Source of the DNA: Motiliproteus sp. MSK22-1
Lineage (GTDB): Bacteria; Pseudomonadota; Gammaproteobacteria; Pseudomonadales; Balneatricaceae
Reading direction: 5' to 3'
DNA length: 64,000 bases
Assembly: GCF_001968815.1 (NCBI RefSeq)
Contig: NZ_MIEQ01000044.1
Coordinates: forward strand, 248,001 to 312,000
Shown here piece after piece: positions 54,564 to 64,000 of this stretch. The notes under the pieces are model-generated. The model had not been told where the DNA came from and searched no databases. It worked only from the letters and a program-made list of their open reading frames with translations. Position 1 is the stretch's first letter, and every line of letters starts with the position of its first letter. Made by a program: the position numbers and the translations under genes.

Positions 54564-54902
54564 GTGAAACTTGTTAGTGCAGTAATAAAACCTTTCAAAC
54601 TTGACGATGTGCGAGAAGCCCTTGCCGAAGTTGGCGTTAATGGTATTACCGTTACAGAGGTCAAGGGGTTTGGACGCCAAAAAGGCCACACCGAACTATA
54701 CCGGGGTGCCGAATATGTCGTGGACTTTCTACCCAAAGTAAAACTGGAAATTGCCGTTTCTTCGGAACAGGTAGAGAACATTATCGATGTTATTACCCAG
54801 AGCACACGGACTGGAAAAATTGGCGATGGAAAGATCTTTGTTACCCATTTGGAAACGGCTGTTCGTATTCGCACTGGAGAATCGGGCAAAAGCGCACTCT
54901 AG
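54564..54902 (+). CDS. glnK: P-II nitrogen regulatory protein GlnK
   Basis: Trimeric signal protein that senses ATP, 2-oxoglutarate and glutamine and blocks AmtB when nitrogen is plentiful. P-II signatures are [31 protein letters not shown] with the uridylylated T-loop tyrosine, and the C-terminal [10 protein letters not shown] and RIRTGE. GTG 54564 gives 112 residues, the standard length, with AGGAG 8 nt upstream; ATG 54558 is only 2 nt from it. amtB follows after 77 nt. The NtrC/sigma-54 control region and the amtB linkage identify it as glnK rather than glnB. Confidence 0.95.
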   Translation: MKLVSAVIKPFKLDDVREALAEVGVNGITVTEVKGFGRQKGHTELYRGAEYVVDFLPKVKLEIAVSSEQVENIIDVITQSTRTGKIGDGKIFVTHLETAVRIRTGESGKSAL

Positions 54903-54979
54903 TGACTGACTGCAATTAGAGATTGCAACCTTAGCAACCAGAAAACACTCATCTTAGTAACCTCAGTAGGAAGCCTATA

Positions 54980-56263
54980 ATGCTGAAGACAACCGCATTC
55001 ATTGCCCTGACACTGATACCAGGGATCGCCTCGGCCGACCAGCTCAACGGTGCCAATACTGCCTGGATTCTTGCATCCACTGCGCTGGTTTTATTTATGA
55101 CACTACCAGGCCTGGCCCTGTTCTACGGCGGCCTGGTTCGTTCAAAAAACGTGCTTTCAATCATGATGCAATGTTTTGCCATAGCCGGAGCCGCATCAAT
55201 TATCTGGCTGATATTCGGGTATAGCTTAGCCTTTGGTGAGGGTAATGCCTGGATCGGAGATTTCAGTCGAGTCATGATGGCCGGAGTCGGACGAGACACT
55301 CTGGCGGGGGACATCCCGGAATCTCTATTTATGATGTTCCAGATGACCTTTGCCATTATCACCCCCGCGCTGGTTATCGGTGGCTTTGCTGAGCGCATGA
55401 AGTTCAGTGCGATGCTTATCTTCAGCTGTATTTGGCTGGTTCTTGTATACGCTCCCGTAACTCACTGGGTCTGGGGAGGTGGTTGGTTGGCCGAAATGGG
55501 GCTTTACGATTTCGCTGGCGGCACAGTTGTACACATTACTGCCGGGGTAGCTGCGATAACCACTGCAATGGTTATTGGACCGCGCAAAGGTTTTCCGACC
55601 ACAGCAATGCCCCCTCACAACCTGACAATGACCGTCACCGGAGCCGGAATGCTTTGGGTTGGCTGGTTTGGCTTTAACGGCGGATCAGCGCTGGCAGCCA
55701 ATGGCGATGCGGCGATGGCAATGCTAGTGACACATATCTCTGCCGCCGCTGGTGTATTAACCTGGTCGTTTATTGAATGGGTTCGGTTTGGTAAACCCAG
55801 TGTTCTGGGCGCGGTCACAGGTATGGTTGCAGGACTTGGTACGATAACACCTGCATCCGGCTTTGTCGGACCGGGTGGTGCCCTGATTATCGGCGTACTG
55901 GCTGGTGCCATCTGCTTTACTGCCACTCAATATATCAAGCGTGTCCTTAAAATTGATGATTCTCTCGATGTAATGCCTACTCACGGTGTCGGCGGCATTA
56001 TCGGGACACTTTTTGCCGGCATATTCTCAGGAACATCCCTGGGTGTATTTAGTGGTTTTGGGTACGCTGACGGAATCGAAACGATGGGCGGACAGTTCAG
56101 CGTACAGCTGATAGGTGTACTATCGACCTTCGCTTACACAGCAGTAGTGACACTGATCATCTTAAAAGTCGTCGGTGCCATTGTTGGACTCCGAGTGGAT
56201 GAGGAAACTGAAATTCAGGGACTTGATACTGCCGAGCATGAAGAGACGGCTTATAATCTATAA
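54980..56263 (+). CDS. amtB: ammonium transporter AmtB
   Basis: Trimeric inner-membrane ammonium channel of 427 residues. A signal-like first helix (ending IASA) precedes eleven membrane helices. Family motifs are ALFYGGLVRSKNVLSIMMQCF, FGYSLAFGEG, AERMKFSAM, DFAGGTVVHITAGVAA with the first pore histidine, WFGFNGGSALAANG and THGVGGIIGTLFAGIF with the second pore histidine. It is co-transcribed with glnK, whose product regulates it. Confidence 0.97.
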   Translation: MLKTTAFIALTLIPGIASADQLNGANTAWILASTALVLFMTLPGLALFYGGLVRSKNVLSIMMQCFAIAGAASIIWLIFGYSLAFGEGNAWIGDFSRVMMAGVGRDTLAGDIPESLFMMFQMTFAIITPALVIGGFAERMKFSAMLIFSCIWLVLVYAPVTHWVWGGGWLAEMGLYDFAGGTVVHITAGVAAITTAMVIGPRKGFPTTAMPPHNLTMTVTGAGMLWVGWFGFNGGSALAANGDAAMAMLVTHISAAAGVLTWSFIEWVRFGKPSVLGAVTGMVAGLGTITPASGFVGPGGALIIGVLAGAICFTATQYIKRVLKIDDSLDVMPTHGVGGIIGTLFAGIFSGTSLGVFSGFGYADGIETMGGQFSVQLIGVLSTFAYTAVVTLIILKVVGAIVGLRVDEETEIQGLDTAEHEETAYNL

Positions 56264-56413
56264 GCAAGCGCAGCTCCAGACAAACGAGAGCATACAGATA
56301 AGTGAATACAGCCACCGAGCCTAACAGCTGTATTCACTGCAAAAATAAAGGATTGTCACTTTAACGGTGCTTGGTAACTAAAAGGATTCGAAATAACTAG
56401 ATAGCTCACACAA

Positions 56414-56449
56414 AAAAAGGACGCCCAGATCTCTGGTAGCGTCCTTTTT
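56414..56449 (+). terminator. bidirectional terminator after amtB
   Basis: AAAAAGGACGC (56414-56424) and GCGTCCTTTTT (56439-56449) form an 11-bp stem around CCAGATCTCTGGTA, with U-runs on either strand. It should end the glnK-amtB transcript and could serve the minus-strand gene at 56505 as well. Confidence 0.9.
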
Positions 56450-56504
56450 ATTGCTCAGCATCCCCTTTATGGGATGTCAATCTACCCTTAAGTATCCTAA
56501 TTTA

Positions 56505-56783
56505 TCAGCCTCTGTTTGACAGTGCATGACGGGGATGAGTCTTAATAAATAGAGTCAGCACCCTCTTCAAATCCTGCTCTCGATGATGGTCACTTATCTT
56601 CTGCGCATGCCGGATATCTTCAATAATCATACGGCGGAGCTTTCTCTCGCCCCCTTCTGCCTTAACCAAATATTCAGCTGTGGCTATGGCCTGGATACGC
56701 TGCAAGTGCTCATGCTCAGCTACAGCATCAATTTCGTCGAGTGTAAGGTCACACATTTCCAAACAGTCTTCGTAAGTCAACAT
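56505..56783 (-). CDS. small hypothetical protein
   Basis: Unrecognised 92-residue soluble protein that looks genuinely coding: MLTYEDCLEMCDLTLDEIDAVAEHEHLQRIQAIATAEYL forms two helices, then RKLRRMIIEDIRHAQKISDHHREQDLKRVLTLFIKTHP another charged helical region. An AGGAG-like site lies just before the ATG. Similar all-helical proteins are common in marine gammaproteobacteria as conserved hypotheticals. No partner gene is evident. Confidence 0.65.
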   Translation of the reverse strand: MLTYEDCLEMCDLTLDEIDAVAEHEHLQRIQAIATAEYLVKAEGGERKLRRMIIEDIRHAQKISDHHREQDLKRVLTLFIKTHPRHALSNRG

Positions 56784-57024
56784 GACATTCCACTCCTTTT
56801 TTTGTCTTATATCACTTACGACTCAACAGCATCAAAAACGATTGAATATTAACTACCTACACGAAAATTTCGCCTTCAAAAATAAGTCGCAAGACTCTCT
56901 AAATCCATTTAAAGAATACGCCAGTTGGCGAATGATGGAATTGAAATATATGCAATGATTACGCTCAGAACTGTACTTGCGCACATACAGGCCTTTAACT
57001 GTCCCGCCAGTCATGAAAAGAGTA

Positions 57025-57771
57025 TCAAGGCAGGGCTGAGCGCTGCCGTACTGCCTCAAACAGACATACTCCGGCGGCAACAGATACGTTGAGACTGCTG
57101 ACTTCACCGGCCATGGGTATTTTCACCAGTTGATCACAACACTCTCGGGTCAAACGCCTCATACCAGTCCCTTCAGCTCCCATCACCAATGCCATTGGAC
57201 CCGTCAGATTGGATTCAGCAAGCCATTGATCGGCTTCACCCGCTGTCCCGGTAATCCATATTCCGCAGGCCTGCAGGTGTTTCAACATACGCGACAGATT
57301 GGTTACTGTTATATATGGAACCGTTTCTGCTGCTCCACAAGCCACCTTGACCGCTGTCCCGTTAAGGGGGGCGGCCTTGTCTTTCGGTGCTATAACCGCA
57401 TGTACACCCGCGGCATCTGCAGTCCGCAGACAGGCCCCCAGATTATGAGGATCAGTTACACCGTCTAATACCAGTAAAAATGCAGGCTCTTCAAGCTTTT
57501 CCAGAAGCTGTTCCAAATAGGCTTCATTCTGGGCCCTGTTCGGCTCTACATTAGCAACAATACCCTGATGCACTCCATCTGCTAGTCGATCAAGTTCACT
57601 GCGTTCCACAAACTTCCAGCTGATATGCCGCTGTTTGGCAATATCCAGAAGCCGTTGCATGCGTTGATCCTGCCGTCCTTTCTGGACCAACAGTCCGTGA
57701 ACCCGCTTTGGGTGACGCTCCAGCAGAGTGGTAACCGCATGAAGACCATAACTGATATCTGGTTTAGCCAT
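57025..57771 (-). CDS. rlmB: 23S rRNA (guanosine2251-2'-O)-methyltransferase RlmB
   Basis: SPOUT 2'-O-methyltransferase of G2251 in 23S rRNA. The 248-residue protein has the N-terminal substrate-binding domain ([25 protein letters not shown]) and the knotted catalytic domain with [40 protein letters not shown] and [20 protein letters not shown]. Its start overlaps the hemH end by 8 nt on the same strand. Confidence 0.95.
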   Translation of the reverse strand: MAKPDISYGLHAVTTLLERHPKRVHGLLVQKGRQDQRMQRLLDIAKQRHISWKFVERSELDRLADGVHQGIVANVEPNRAQNEAYLEQLLEKLEEPAFLLVLDGVTDPHNLGACLRTADAAGVHAVIAPKDKAAPLNGTAVKVACGAAETVPYITVTNLSRMLKHLQACGIWITGTAGEADQWLAESNLTGPMALVMGAEGTGMRRLTRECCDQLVKIPMAGEVSSLNVSVAAGVCLFEAVRQRSALP

Positions 57772-58795
57772 TATTGACGCTCTCGTTTACCGCTAACCAT
57801 TGGCCTGCCTGTTCTTCTACTAAAGAAGCCAATAATTTGATATGTGAAGGGGTTGCGTTAAGAGCAGGGATATAACGATAGGATTCCCCACCGGACTGCA
57901 GAAACAATTCTTTATTCTGAATGGCAATTTCTTCCAAAGTCTCTAAACAGTCTGCTGAAAACGCCGGACTCAACACATCGATAGATTTAACTCCCTGAGA
58001 TCCATACTGTTTCAGGGTTTCATCGGTATAGGGTTTCACCCACTCGGCAGGCCCAAAACGAGATTGAAAGCTGGCCTGGCATTCGACCTCTGACAATCCA
58101 AGTTTTGTCGCCAATAACTCTGCTGTTCGCAGACACTGTTGAGGATAGGGATCACCCTGATCAGCATAAGATTTTGGAATCCCATGAAAACTCAACAACA
58201 GCTTTTCGCTCTTCGGGTTCTGCTGCCAGAACTGCTCTACAGATTCCGCCAGAGCAGCAATATATAGCGGATGATCGAAATAGTCCCGGAGAATACGAAT
58301 ATCACAAATATCCCGACAGCTTTTTTGAAAATCAGCGACCTTATCGTATACGGGCCCGGTCGAAGTTGCCGAAAACTGGGGATATAGCGGCATTACCAAG
58401 ATTCGCCGATAACCACTTTGATGCAAATCGCTAAGGCACTGATCCAATCCAGGAGATCCGTAGGTCATCGCTGCAAACACTTCCGGACTTCGTCCTGGAT
58501 AACCCTGCTGCAACGCCAGTTGAAGTCCGGCCACCTGCCGGTTAAGTATCTTTCGCATAGGCGAATCCTGCTCCCAGATCGTCTGGTAGAGACGCGCCAC
58601 TTTCCGGGGTCTAACGCGCAGGACAATGAAATTAAGCACCGCCCACCAGAGAATTCGCCTGAGGCGCCCCCCCTCAATAACCCGCTTGTCCCAAAGAAAT
58701 TCTTTGAGATAGCGACGAACAGAAGCAGCGGTAGGCTTATCAGGGGTTCCCAGATTGACCAGGACAACAGCAGTTTTAGGATTCGCGTAGGACAC
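57764..58795 (-). CDS. hemH: ferrochelatase
   Basis: Inserts ferrous iron into protoporphyrin IX, the last step of haem synthesis. The 343-residue protein contains the catalytic histidine in [19 protein letters not shown] and the glutamate in [11 protein letters not shown], and the segment [17 protein letters not shown]-terminal [30 protein letters not shown] is a clear family signature. The gene overlaps rlmB by 8 nt. Haem supply is relevant to the many c-type cytochromes in this window, though the link is only general. Confidence 0.96.
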   Translation of the reverse strand: MSYANPKTAVVLVNLGTPDKPTAASVRRYLKEFLWDKRVIEGGRLRRILWWAVLNFIVLRVRPRKVARLYQTIWEQDSPMRKILNRQVAGLQLALQQGYPGRSPEVFAAMTYGSPGLDQCLSDLHQSGYRRILVMPLYPQFSATSTGPVYDKVADFQKSCRDICDIRILRDYFDHPLYIAALAESVEQFWQQNPKSEKLLLSFHGIPKSYADQGDPYPQQCLRTAELLATKLGLSEVECQASFQSRFGPAEWVKPYTDETLKQYGSQGVKSIDVLSPAFSADCLETLEEIAIQNKELFLQSGGESYRYIPALNATPSHIKLLASLVEEQAGQWLAVNESVNNG

Positions 58796-58963
58796 CGGTT
58801 ATCTCGTTGATGTTGATGAGAATATGCCGCTATTATTCATGACTCGACACCGAAATGACAGCCACCAGATCAATCGAGTATGAATAATTAATCTGGTGGA
58901 GGCTTTCAAAGGATGTACTGAGTACTCAATCCTACTCACGAAGGAGATGCAAACTAACAACTA

Positions 58964-60022
58964 TCAGCGATTATGGGCAAAGCGTTCTTCAGCAATTTGA
59001 TTGGCAATCACACTGGTCGATAGACCACCCCGATCAGCCCGAATAAAGATCTCGCTCAACGTATCTCCGATTTCTTCCAGTTGACGCTGGATATCAGCAG
59101 GCTTTGCACCATCACGCTCTAAGCCGATATCGATAATACCGCCAGCGTTAATCACAAAATCCGGCGCATAAAGCACGCCTTTTTGCTTTAGCAGCTCGCC
59201 ATGGCGTTCCTCAGATAGCTGGTTGTTGGCAGCTCCGGCAACCACCTTCGCTTTCAACTGTCCGATGCTATTATCGTTAATGACAGCACCCAGAGCACAA
59301 GGAGCAAAGACATCGACATCCAGACCAACAATCTCTTTGGCACTTACGGCTGTCGCACCGAGCTCAGCAACAGCTCTGTCTACCTGAGCCTGATGAATAT
59401 CATTGACATAAAGCTTAGCCCCCGATTGATGAAGATGTTCTGCCAACCGATAACCAACGTTCCCTACTCCCTGAACAGCTACCTTTAAGCCTTCCAGATC
59501 GGAACGTCCAAGTTGATGCTTGACTGCGGCACGAACCCCCATAAAGGTGCCATAGGCAGTAGAGGGTGACGGATCTCCATTTTTTACTAAGCCATCGACC
59601 CCGATACGGTCATTAACTCCCGCCACATAGTCTGTTTCCTGCCCCATCACCCGCAAGTCATCAACACCAGTGCCCGAATCTTCAGCAGCAATATAGGCAC
59701 CTCCCAGCTGATTGAGAAACCGGCCCATGGCCCGCAATAGTTTCTCACTTTTATCCTTACGGGGATCACCAATAATAACTGATTTACCGCCCCCCAGATT
59801 GAGATTGGCCAGCGCTGATTTATAGGTCATTCCTTTTGACAATCTCAATACATCCCGTAGCGCCTCTTCATCACTCGCATAGGGCCACATGCGGCAGCCG
59901 CCGAGAGCTGGCCCACGGTTGGTGTTATGGATAGCAACAATAGCCTTCAGGCCACTTTCCCGGTCAGAGAAGAAAGAAACTTGCTGGTGTTCAGAAAATT
60001 CAGTATGGCTGAATACGGACAT
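58964..60022 (-). CDS. Leu/Glu/Phe/Val dehydrogenase family enzyme (leucine dehydrogenase-like)
   Basis: NAD-dependent amino-acid dehydrogenase of 352 residues, probably deaminating branched-chain amino acids. Signatures are [51 protein letters not shown] with the catalytic lysine region, [15 protein letters not shown], and the Rossmann [14 protein letters not shown]. The length fits leucine dehydrogenases rather than longer glutamate dehydrogenases. It stands alone; substrate preference among Leu, Val and Phe cannot be decided by eye. Confidence 0.9.
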   Translation of the reverse strand: MSVFSHTEFSEHQQVSFFSDRESGLKAIVAIHNTNRGPALGGCRMWPYASDEEALRDVLRLSKGMTYKSALANLNLGGGKSVIIGDPRKDKSEKLLRAMGRFLNQLGGAYIAAEDSGTGVDDLRVMGQETDYVAGVNDRIGVDGLVKNGDPSPSTAYGTFMGVRAAVKHQLGRSDLEGLKVAVQGVGNVGYRLAEHLHQSGAKLYVNDIHQAQVDRAVAELGATAVSAKEIVGLDVDVFAPCALGAVINDNSIGQLKAKVVAGAANNQLSEERHGELLKQKGVLYAPDFVINAGGIIDIGLERDGAKPADIQRQLEEIGDTLSEIFIRADRGGLSTSVIANQIAEERFAHNR

Positions 60023-60671
60023 AATACCCCCTTAAAATTCGGTAACCAGTTAGATACGCCGCCGTTGACAGGTCGACTACTAACTACTTCAAACAATTAC
60101 TGGCTTGATTAAACATCTGCCCTGAAAATCAAAGCGCCTGTCATCTAGCGGGAAATGCAAATATCAATTTGACCTGAAGTCAGTGCCTGAAAGGAGTTAC
60201 ACCGGGGTAACTGTGGATGTGAACAAAACTGGGGGGATGAACAACGTTGGCGGTATACAAAAAGCTGGGGACTCATCTATATCTCCTATCGCTGGATCAC
60301 AGCAATATCGATTGTTATTTTTCCCGGTCCAACCGGGTAGCGAACAAAGGCCCTTATCAAGCTTAATGCGATTTCAAAGTGCCCATTTCTTTCTCCCTTG
60401 TGAGGAGTTCGAAGTTCATAAAAATATACACATTTTACGTAAACGTCAATTATATAAAACGCACAAACAATCTTGGCAGCATACGATTTTCAACCAGAAA
60501 CTGAGTAAAAACACCGGCCAACAAACAATTGAGTCACGGATTACAGATATTACAAAGCAGGAAAAGCCGAAGGTCCCATAGCACTACGCAATTTCAATGC
60601 GAAAGTACACCCATGGTAAAGCTGAAAAGTTAGGTATTCCCGACGGCTTTTATAATTTCTACAACCGCATA
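60023..60671. other. gene-free stretch between the dehydrogenase and flgP
   Basis: No gene is convincing. A 132-codon plus frame (60183-60581) has no ribosome site, no recognisable domain and an irregular composition, so I leave it out. The right end carries the flgP stop; no clear terminator is seen. Confidence 0.4.
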
Positions 60672-61142
60672 TTAAGGCTGCATATTGAGGTAAGCGCGCT
60701 GAACGTCTCTTAGATCCAGCTCCAGAATGGTGGCGTAGGTGTCATCTTGAATGGGAAAGGCTTTAACCACTCTTGCACCGCGAATAATCCCCCCCACTGC
60801 TGCATTAAACTGATCGTTTTTTACAACCATATCTTTCACTTGAGTCGTGCCAAACAGGTATTGCCCATGAACAATTGCCGCCAGCTCCTTATAGGCCTGC
60901 AACTTTGATACTCGCATGGCATTGAGGACTTTGTGTCCTCGACTCGCACCAGCTTGAATGCTGATCGGCGCATAACCGGTGGCAGTAACCGTGCGTGATT
61001 CAATTGCTATAGCATCTCCAGCTACCGGTGAATCAGGTCGCTGAAATTTTTGACGAACCTGCTGGTACTCATACTGAACGGTGTCACATCCAGCAAGCAT
61101 CACAGCCAACAATAAAACTCCAACGCGTACCATCACACCCAC
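60672..61142 (-). CDS. flgP: flagellar outer-membrane lipoprotein FlgP (LPP20 family)
   Basis: Lipoprotein that in Vibrio builds an outer-membrane ring around the flagellar motor. The 156-residue product has a lipobox MLAGC (Cys19) and an LPP20/SHS2-like body containing TATGYAPISIQAGASRGHKVLNAMRVSKLQAYKELAAIVHG and GIIRGARVVKAFPI. It lies downstream of flgO on the same strand, with flgT divergent, matching the Vibrio flgO-flgP/flgT grouping. Confidence 0.87.
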   Translation of the reverse strand: MGVMVRVGVLLLAVMLAGCDTVQYEYQQVRQKFQRPDSPVAGDAIAIESRTVTATGYAPISIQAGASRGHKVLNAMRVSKLQAYKELAAIVHGQYLFGTTQVKDMVVKNDQFNAAVGGIIRGARVVKAFPIQDDTYATILELDLRDVQRAYLNMQP

Positions 61143-61316
61143 ACCTTCTAGTTAAGCTTTCCAAATAGTTTGTACTACAACCGGTTTATTTTACAGAGGT
61201 TATTATCCAAACGAATATGCTGTTGACGCTCTAAAAATTCCGATCCACTGAAAGAATATGGCCCAACACCTTATTAAATCCAGAGTTAAAAGAAATAATG
61301 ACTACACCGCTTGTAT

Positions 61317-61976
61317 TTAGTAAACGGGGACACCACCATTCTCAATGATCATACCGTCGCGACTGTCCAGCGGATTATAACCGGGCAGCCCCCCTTCCAG
61401 ATCCCGGGAAGCCAGTTGTGACTGGCCGGTAGCCACAACCTGCCTGGTAATAACATCTAATACTCGAGCATTGATGAGTATGCCATCAGAATTGACAATG
61501 TAAGTCCCGCTCAGCACATAGCTGATACGGTGCTTTCGATAGTAGTCTGCCAACCCTGAACCAACAGCTTTTTTTCCAGTTTTAGAGAAAGGTATCGCTT
61601 TATGATCGATTAAGTTAAACCCTCGGGTCTGCATCTCATGAAAAAACCCTTCCGCCAGTTCATTACCAAGGTTCCGCTTGCGGTCAGGAGCAGACAAATC
61701 GACAAAGGGGGCGATAGTAATGGGTAATCGCTTTATTCCTCTCTTTTTCAACGCTATCTCAATCTGAACAGACATAGCACGAACCGGCTGCCCAAAAACA
61801 GGAAGCGTTCCTCCCAGGGAAACCCTGTCGAGCTGCCGTTCCGACGGTATCAGTGCTGATTCATTTACAACCTTGGTCCTGACTTCATTCTCAACGACAA
61901 CACGGACCGGCTGAGATTGGAAACTGCAACCCGCTACCAACGATAAACAAAGAGCCAGTAAGATCGTATTTTTCAT
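61317..61976 (-). CDS. flgO: flagellar outer-membrane protein FlgO
   Basis: Lipoprotein required for stable flagellar ring or motility in Vibrio-type flagella. The 219-residue product has a lipobox LVAGC (Cys16), then a FlgO-type alpha/beta domain: PITIAPFVDLSAPDRKRNLGNELAEGFFHEMQTRGFNLIDH, SYVLSGTYIVNSDGILINARVLDVITRQVVATGQS. The C-terminal RDGMIIENGGVPVY is typical of the family. flgP follows after about 175 nt. Confidence 0.87.
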   Translation of the reverse strand: MKNTILLALCLSLVAGCSFQSQPVRVVVENEVRTKVVNESALIPSERQLDRVSLGGTLPVFGQPVRAMSVQIEIALKKRGIKRLPITIAPFVDLSAPDRKRNLGNELAEGFFHEMQTRGFNLIDHKAIPFSKTGKKAVGSGLADYYRKHRISYVLSGTYIVNSDGILINARVLDVITRQVVATGQSQLASRDLEGGLPGYNPLDSRDGMIIENGGVPVY

Positions 61977-62385
61977 CGGTTTATTTTCATCTGTTTAGGT
62001 TTAAGCTAGAAGGAAACAAAATAAGCACTCACCTGAATCTCCATATCAATAAAGGAGCTATCAATAAAGAATCTATCAAGACATAAATCTACCACAAACG
62101 AATCAACTCCTATACCTTATCGCCTCTCTTGGTAACGGCGTTTGTGGATAACTGCTATTTATACTGGTACTCGTCTCTGGAAGCGAATGCGAATAATATT
62201 GCCAGACAGACAACAGCCCAGCAGATTACTCAGTATCGATAACCGATAAAAACCGGGAATGATTTGCATACTTTCTGCAAATTCCTTAACTTTAAATAGC
62301 GGCTTCTTTAGATAAAGCTTGAAGCTGCAAGTCCATCTGATATCTGTACCAAAGCCTATTTGCCAGCACGAGTTACAAAAAGACT
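61977..62385. other. divergent control region between flgO and flgT
   Basis: This gap should hold promoters for flgO-flgP (minus) and flgT (plus). I searched by eye for RpoN GG-N10-GC boxes and found none with correct spacing (one candidate near 62256 has nine bases). No gene is supported here. Confidence 0.4.
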
Positions 62386-63618
62386 ATGCGTATTCCACTC
62401 CGAGCAGTCCTGATTTTTTTCCTAGCGACAACCTGCACTCTATTTGTTCTCAATCGAACAGCACAGGCTATCAGCATCGAAGCGGAAGGCCGGGCACTAA
62501 TAACCAATCAGGATATCGAATCCGCCAGAGAGCAGGCCCTGCGCAATGCATCCCAACAGGCAATGCTCCAGGCAGGCGCATATGTCAGCAGCACCCAAAC
62601 GATTGATCAGGGGGTACTCAGCGTCGATAACCTGCGTGTTCGCAGTCTTGGCAGTCTAACTCGCGTTAAAGTCATTGACGAACAAGTCAGGGGGGAGCTG
62701 TTTATCATAAAAATCAGCGCTGAAGTGGATGCCGAGTCCAGCTGTCAGCAAGCAGGAACTGCCGCCAACTACCAAAAAACTGCTGCAATTGCCGCCTTTC
62801 CGATACAAACACCGACTCAGGCCAACCTCGGTGATCTGCATGATGCTAAACAGATCATCAGTAAAATCATCACTGACAATCTTTTACGGCAGGGAAATCT
62901 CAAGGCAATGAATGCCAGCCATATTGCCATAAATCCGGTTTTGAGCACCGCCGCAAGTTTTGAGAATCCCCGCGGAGCGGTGACTAACACTCTTCAGAAC
63001 TTTAAAGATCTCGATGTTCAATTTATCGTTTCAGGTGTTATTCGTGACCTCAACAGGTTTGATCCCAGCCGAAGTTCAGAAGGTAACTTCTTTCGCAACC
63101 TATACGACTCCATGGACTACAGAGGCAGACAGCATATGAGAAATTTCGCTCTGGAGCTGTTTATCCATGATGGTTTTACCGGTGCCCTATTGTTTAATCG
63201 CAATTACCGAGAAGGCGGACTCTGGAGACTCGATGACCATCAAAAAACAGGCTTCGGTACGGCTGCGTTCCTAAAAACGGACTACGGCCAGAAAGTGAAC
63301 AGTCTCATTCTGGAAGTCAGCAAAGATATTGAAAAACAGCTTAAGTGCGAACCTTTTCGCGCGAGAATTGTGCGTACTGACCGCAACTCTATCACCTTCA
63401 ATGCTGGCGCAATCGTTGGTGTTCGTCCTGGAGACAAACTGACTGTTTATAGGAAATCCACATTCTATGATCAGCAGGACAAGCCTCATATCCGACTGGA
63501 AAATACAGAGCATACTCTCATCGTAAATGAGGTACATCCGCTGTTTTCAGAAGGGAAAATTTCGGTCGATACTGAAAGTAAGAATATTCAGCAGGATGAT
63601 GTACTGATGGCCTGGTAG
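62386..63618 (+). CDS. flgT: flagellar assembly protein FlgT
   Basis: Periplasmic component of the H ring that, in Vibrio, surrounds the LP ring and supports the stator. The 410-residue protein has a signal peptide ending near AQA, then a FlgT N-terminal domain (SIEAEGRALITNQDIESAREQALRNASQQAMLQAGAYVSS), a middle tolB-like region (KTAAIAAFPIQ, DVQFIVSGVIRDL) and a C-terminal SH3-like region (ITFNAGAIVGVRPGDKLTVYRK). Divergent from flgO-flgP, as in Vibrio. Confidence 0.92.
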   Translation: MRIPLRAVLIFFLATTCTLFVLNRTAQAISIEAEGRALITNQDIESAREQALRNASQQAMLQAGAYVSSTQTIDQGVLSVDNLRVRSLGSLTRVKVIDEQVRGELFIIKISAEVDAESSCQQAGTAANYQKTAAIAAFPIQTPTQANLGDLHDAKQIISKIITDNLLRQGNLKAMNASHIAINPVLSTAASFENPRGAVTNTLQNFKDLDVQFIVSGVIRDLNRFDPSRSSEGNFFRNLYDSMDYRGRQHMRNFALELFIHDGFTGALLFNRNYREGGLWRLDDHQKTGFGTAAFLKTDYGQKVNSLILEVSKDIEKQLKCEPFRARIVRTDRNSITFNAGAIVGVRPGDKLTVYRKSTFYDQQDKPHIRLENTEHTLIVNEVHPLFSEGKISVDTESKNIQQDDVLMAW

Positions 63619-63706
63619 GCGAAAAGGCCCGGGTAACTGTCAACCAACAGTCACCAAAACCTCTTCTGTATACACATAAGCACCAGACCAGTGCCTTAAA
63701 AAGACG

Positions 63707-64000
63707 CTATTCTTCAGCAGTCATCAATGCATGATTATCACTTTTGACGGCCTCGTTAAACCAAGCCAGTTTTTCATGCAAATTAACGACTTCACCAACA
63801 ATGGTTAGCGTAGGAGGCGATAACGGAGTCTCCTTAAGCTTCTCGTTAATCGTTTCCAGAGTACCTATAAGTACTTTCTGTTGTGGTGTTGATCCCGCCT
63901 GAACAAGTGCAACAGGGGTTTCCTCAGGTTTACCGTGTGCAATCATCTGTGTGCAGATGTGTTGCAAGCGGTGTAACCCCATATAAAAAACGATGGTCTG
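63707..64000 (-). CDS. uroporphyrinogen-III C-methyltransferase, C-terminal part (cut by the window edge)
   Basis: The frame stays open to the last base of the window, so the true start lies beyond it. The visible 97 codons read TIVFYMGLHRLQHICTQMIAHGK-type sequence with TPVALVQAGSTPQQKVLIGTLETI and SPPTLTIVGEVVNLHEKLAWF, the conserved C-terminal half of SUMT enzymes (CobA/CysG C-terminal). These make precorrin-2 for sirohaem and cobalamin. Which subtype (cobA, nirE or cysG) cannot be decided without the rest. Confidence 0.9.
   Translation of the reverse strand, partial: QTIVFYMGLHRLQHICTQMIAHGKPEETPVALVQAGSTPQQKVLIGTLETINEKLKETPLSPPTLTIVGEVVNLHEKLAWFNEAVKSDNHALMTAEE

Noticed and set aside
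60183-60581. 132-codon plus frame downstream of the leucine-dehydrogenase-like gene
   Set aside because: No ribosome site, no recognisable domain and erratic composition; may be chance or a remnant.
62250-62275. Sigma-54 promoter for flgT
   Set aside because: GG and GC are nine bases apart rather than ten, and no second candidate is better.

Overview
The window is chromosomal DNA of moderate G+C from a marine-type gammaproteobacterium. Supporting this are the leuS/lptE/holA order, the lipA-lipB-ybeD-dacA-rlpA-mltB-rodA-mrdA-rlmH-rsfS-nadD-proA block familiar from Pseudomonas-like genomes, the Pseudomonas-type minor-pilin set with pilY1, and the Vibrio-type flagellar trio flgO/flgP/flgT. Genus cannot be fixed by eye; an Oceanospirillales/Cellvibrionales-like host is a reasonable guess. 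No rRNA, tRNA, CRISPR array, prophage or insertion sequence was recognised.

Layout. 1-1553: lptE and holA. 1756-9364: a type IV pilus minor-pilin operon (fimT/fimU-like, pilV, pilW, pilX, pilY1, pilE); PilY1 carries three extra beta-sandwich-like repeats inside its von Willebrand domain. 9423-22310 (minus strand): lipoate synthesis, D-amino-acid aminotransferase, PBP5-type carboxypeptidase, RlpA, MltB, RodA, PBP2, RlmH, RsfS, NadD, ProA. 22712-33829: an accessory stretch with a HAMP membrane protein, a CoA-transferase, a PilZ protein, a class III adenylate cyclase followed by a CPA1 antiporter with two cyclic-nucleotide-binding domains, and several small proteins. 34045-42887 (minus): a four-gene cassette of OB-fold membrane protein, flotillin, giant AAA ATPase and zinc-ribbon protein. 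43410-44912: two c-type cytochromes. 45057-47290: hppD and a divergent LysR regulator.

47416-54158 is the most unusual region. It encodes a TlpA-like thioredoxin, two exported proteins built of NPCAA/NPCAAK cysteine repeats (38 NPC motifs together, one also containing a haem c domain), a pentahaem cytochrome, a cupredoxin-like protein, a YeeE/YedE sulfur transporter and a class V aminotransferase, all on the plus strand. It looks like an undescribed envelope system for metal or sulfur handling coupled to electron transfer; the function is inference.

54405-56449: glnK-amtB with a recognisable NtrC site, sigma-54 promoter and terminator. 56505-64000: a small conserved-looking protein, rlmB, hemH, a leucine-dehydrogenase-family enzyme, flgP, flgO, divergent flgT, and the C-terminal part of a uroporphyrinogen-III methyltransferase cut by the window edge.
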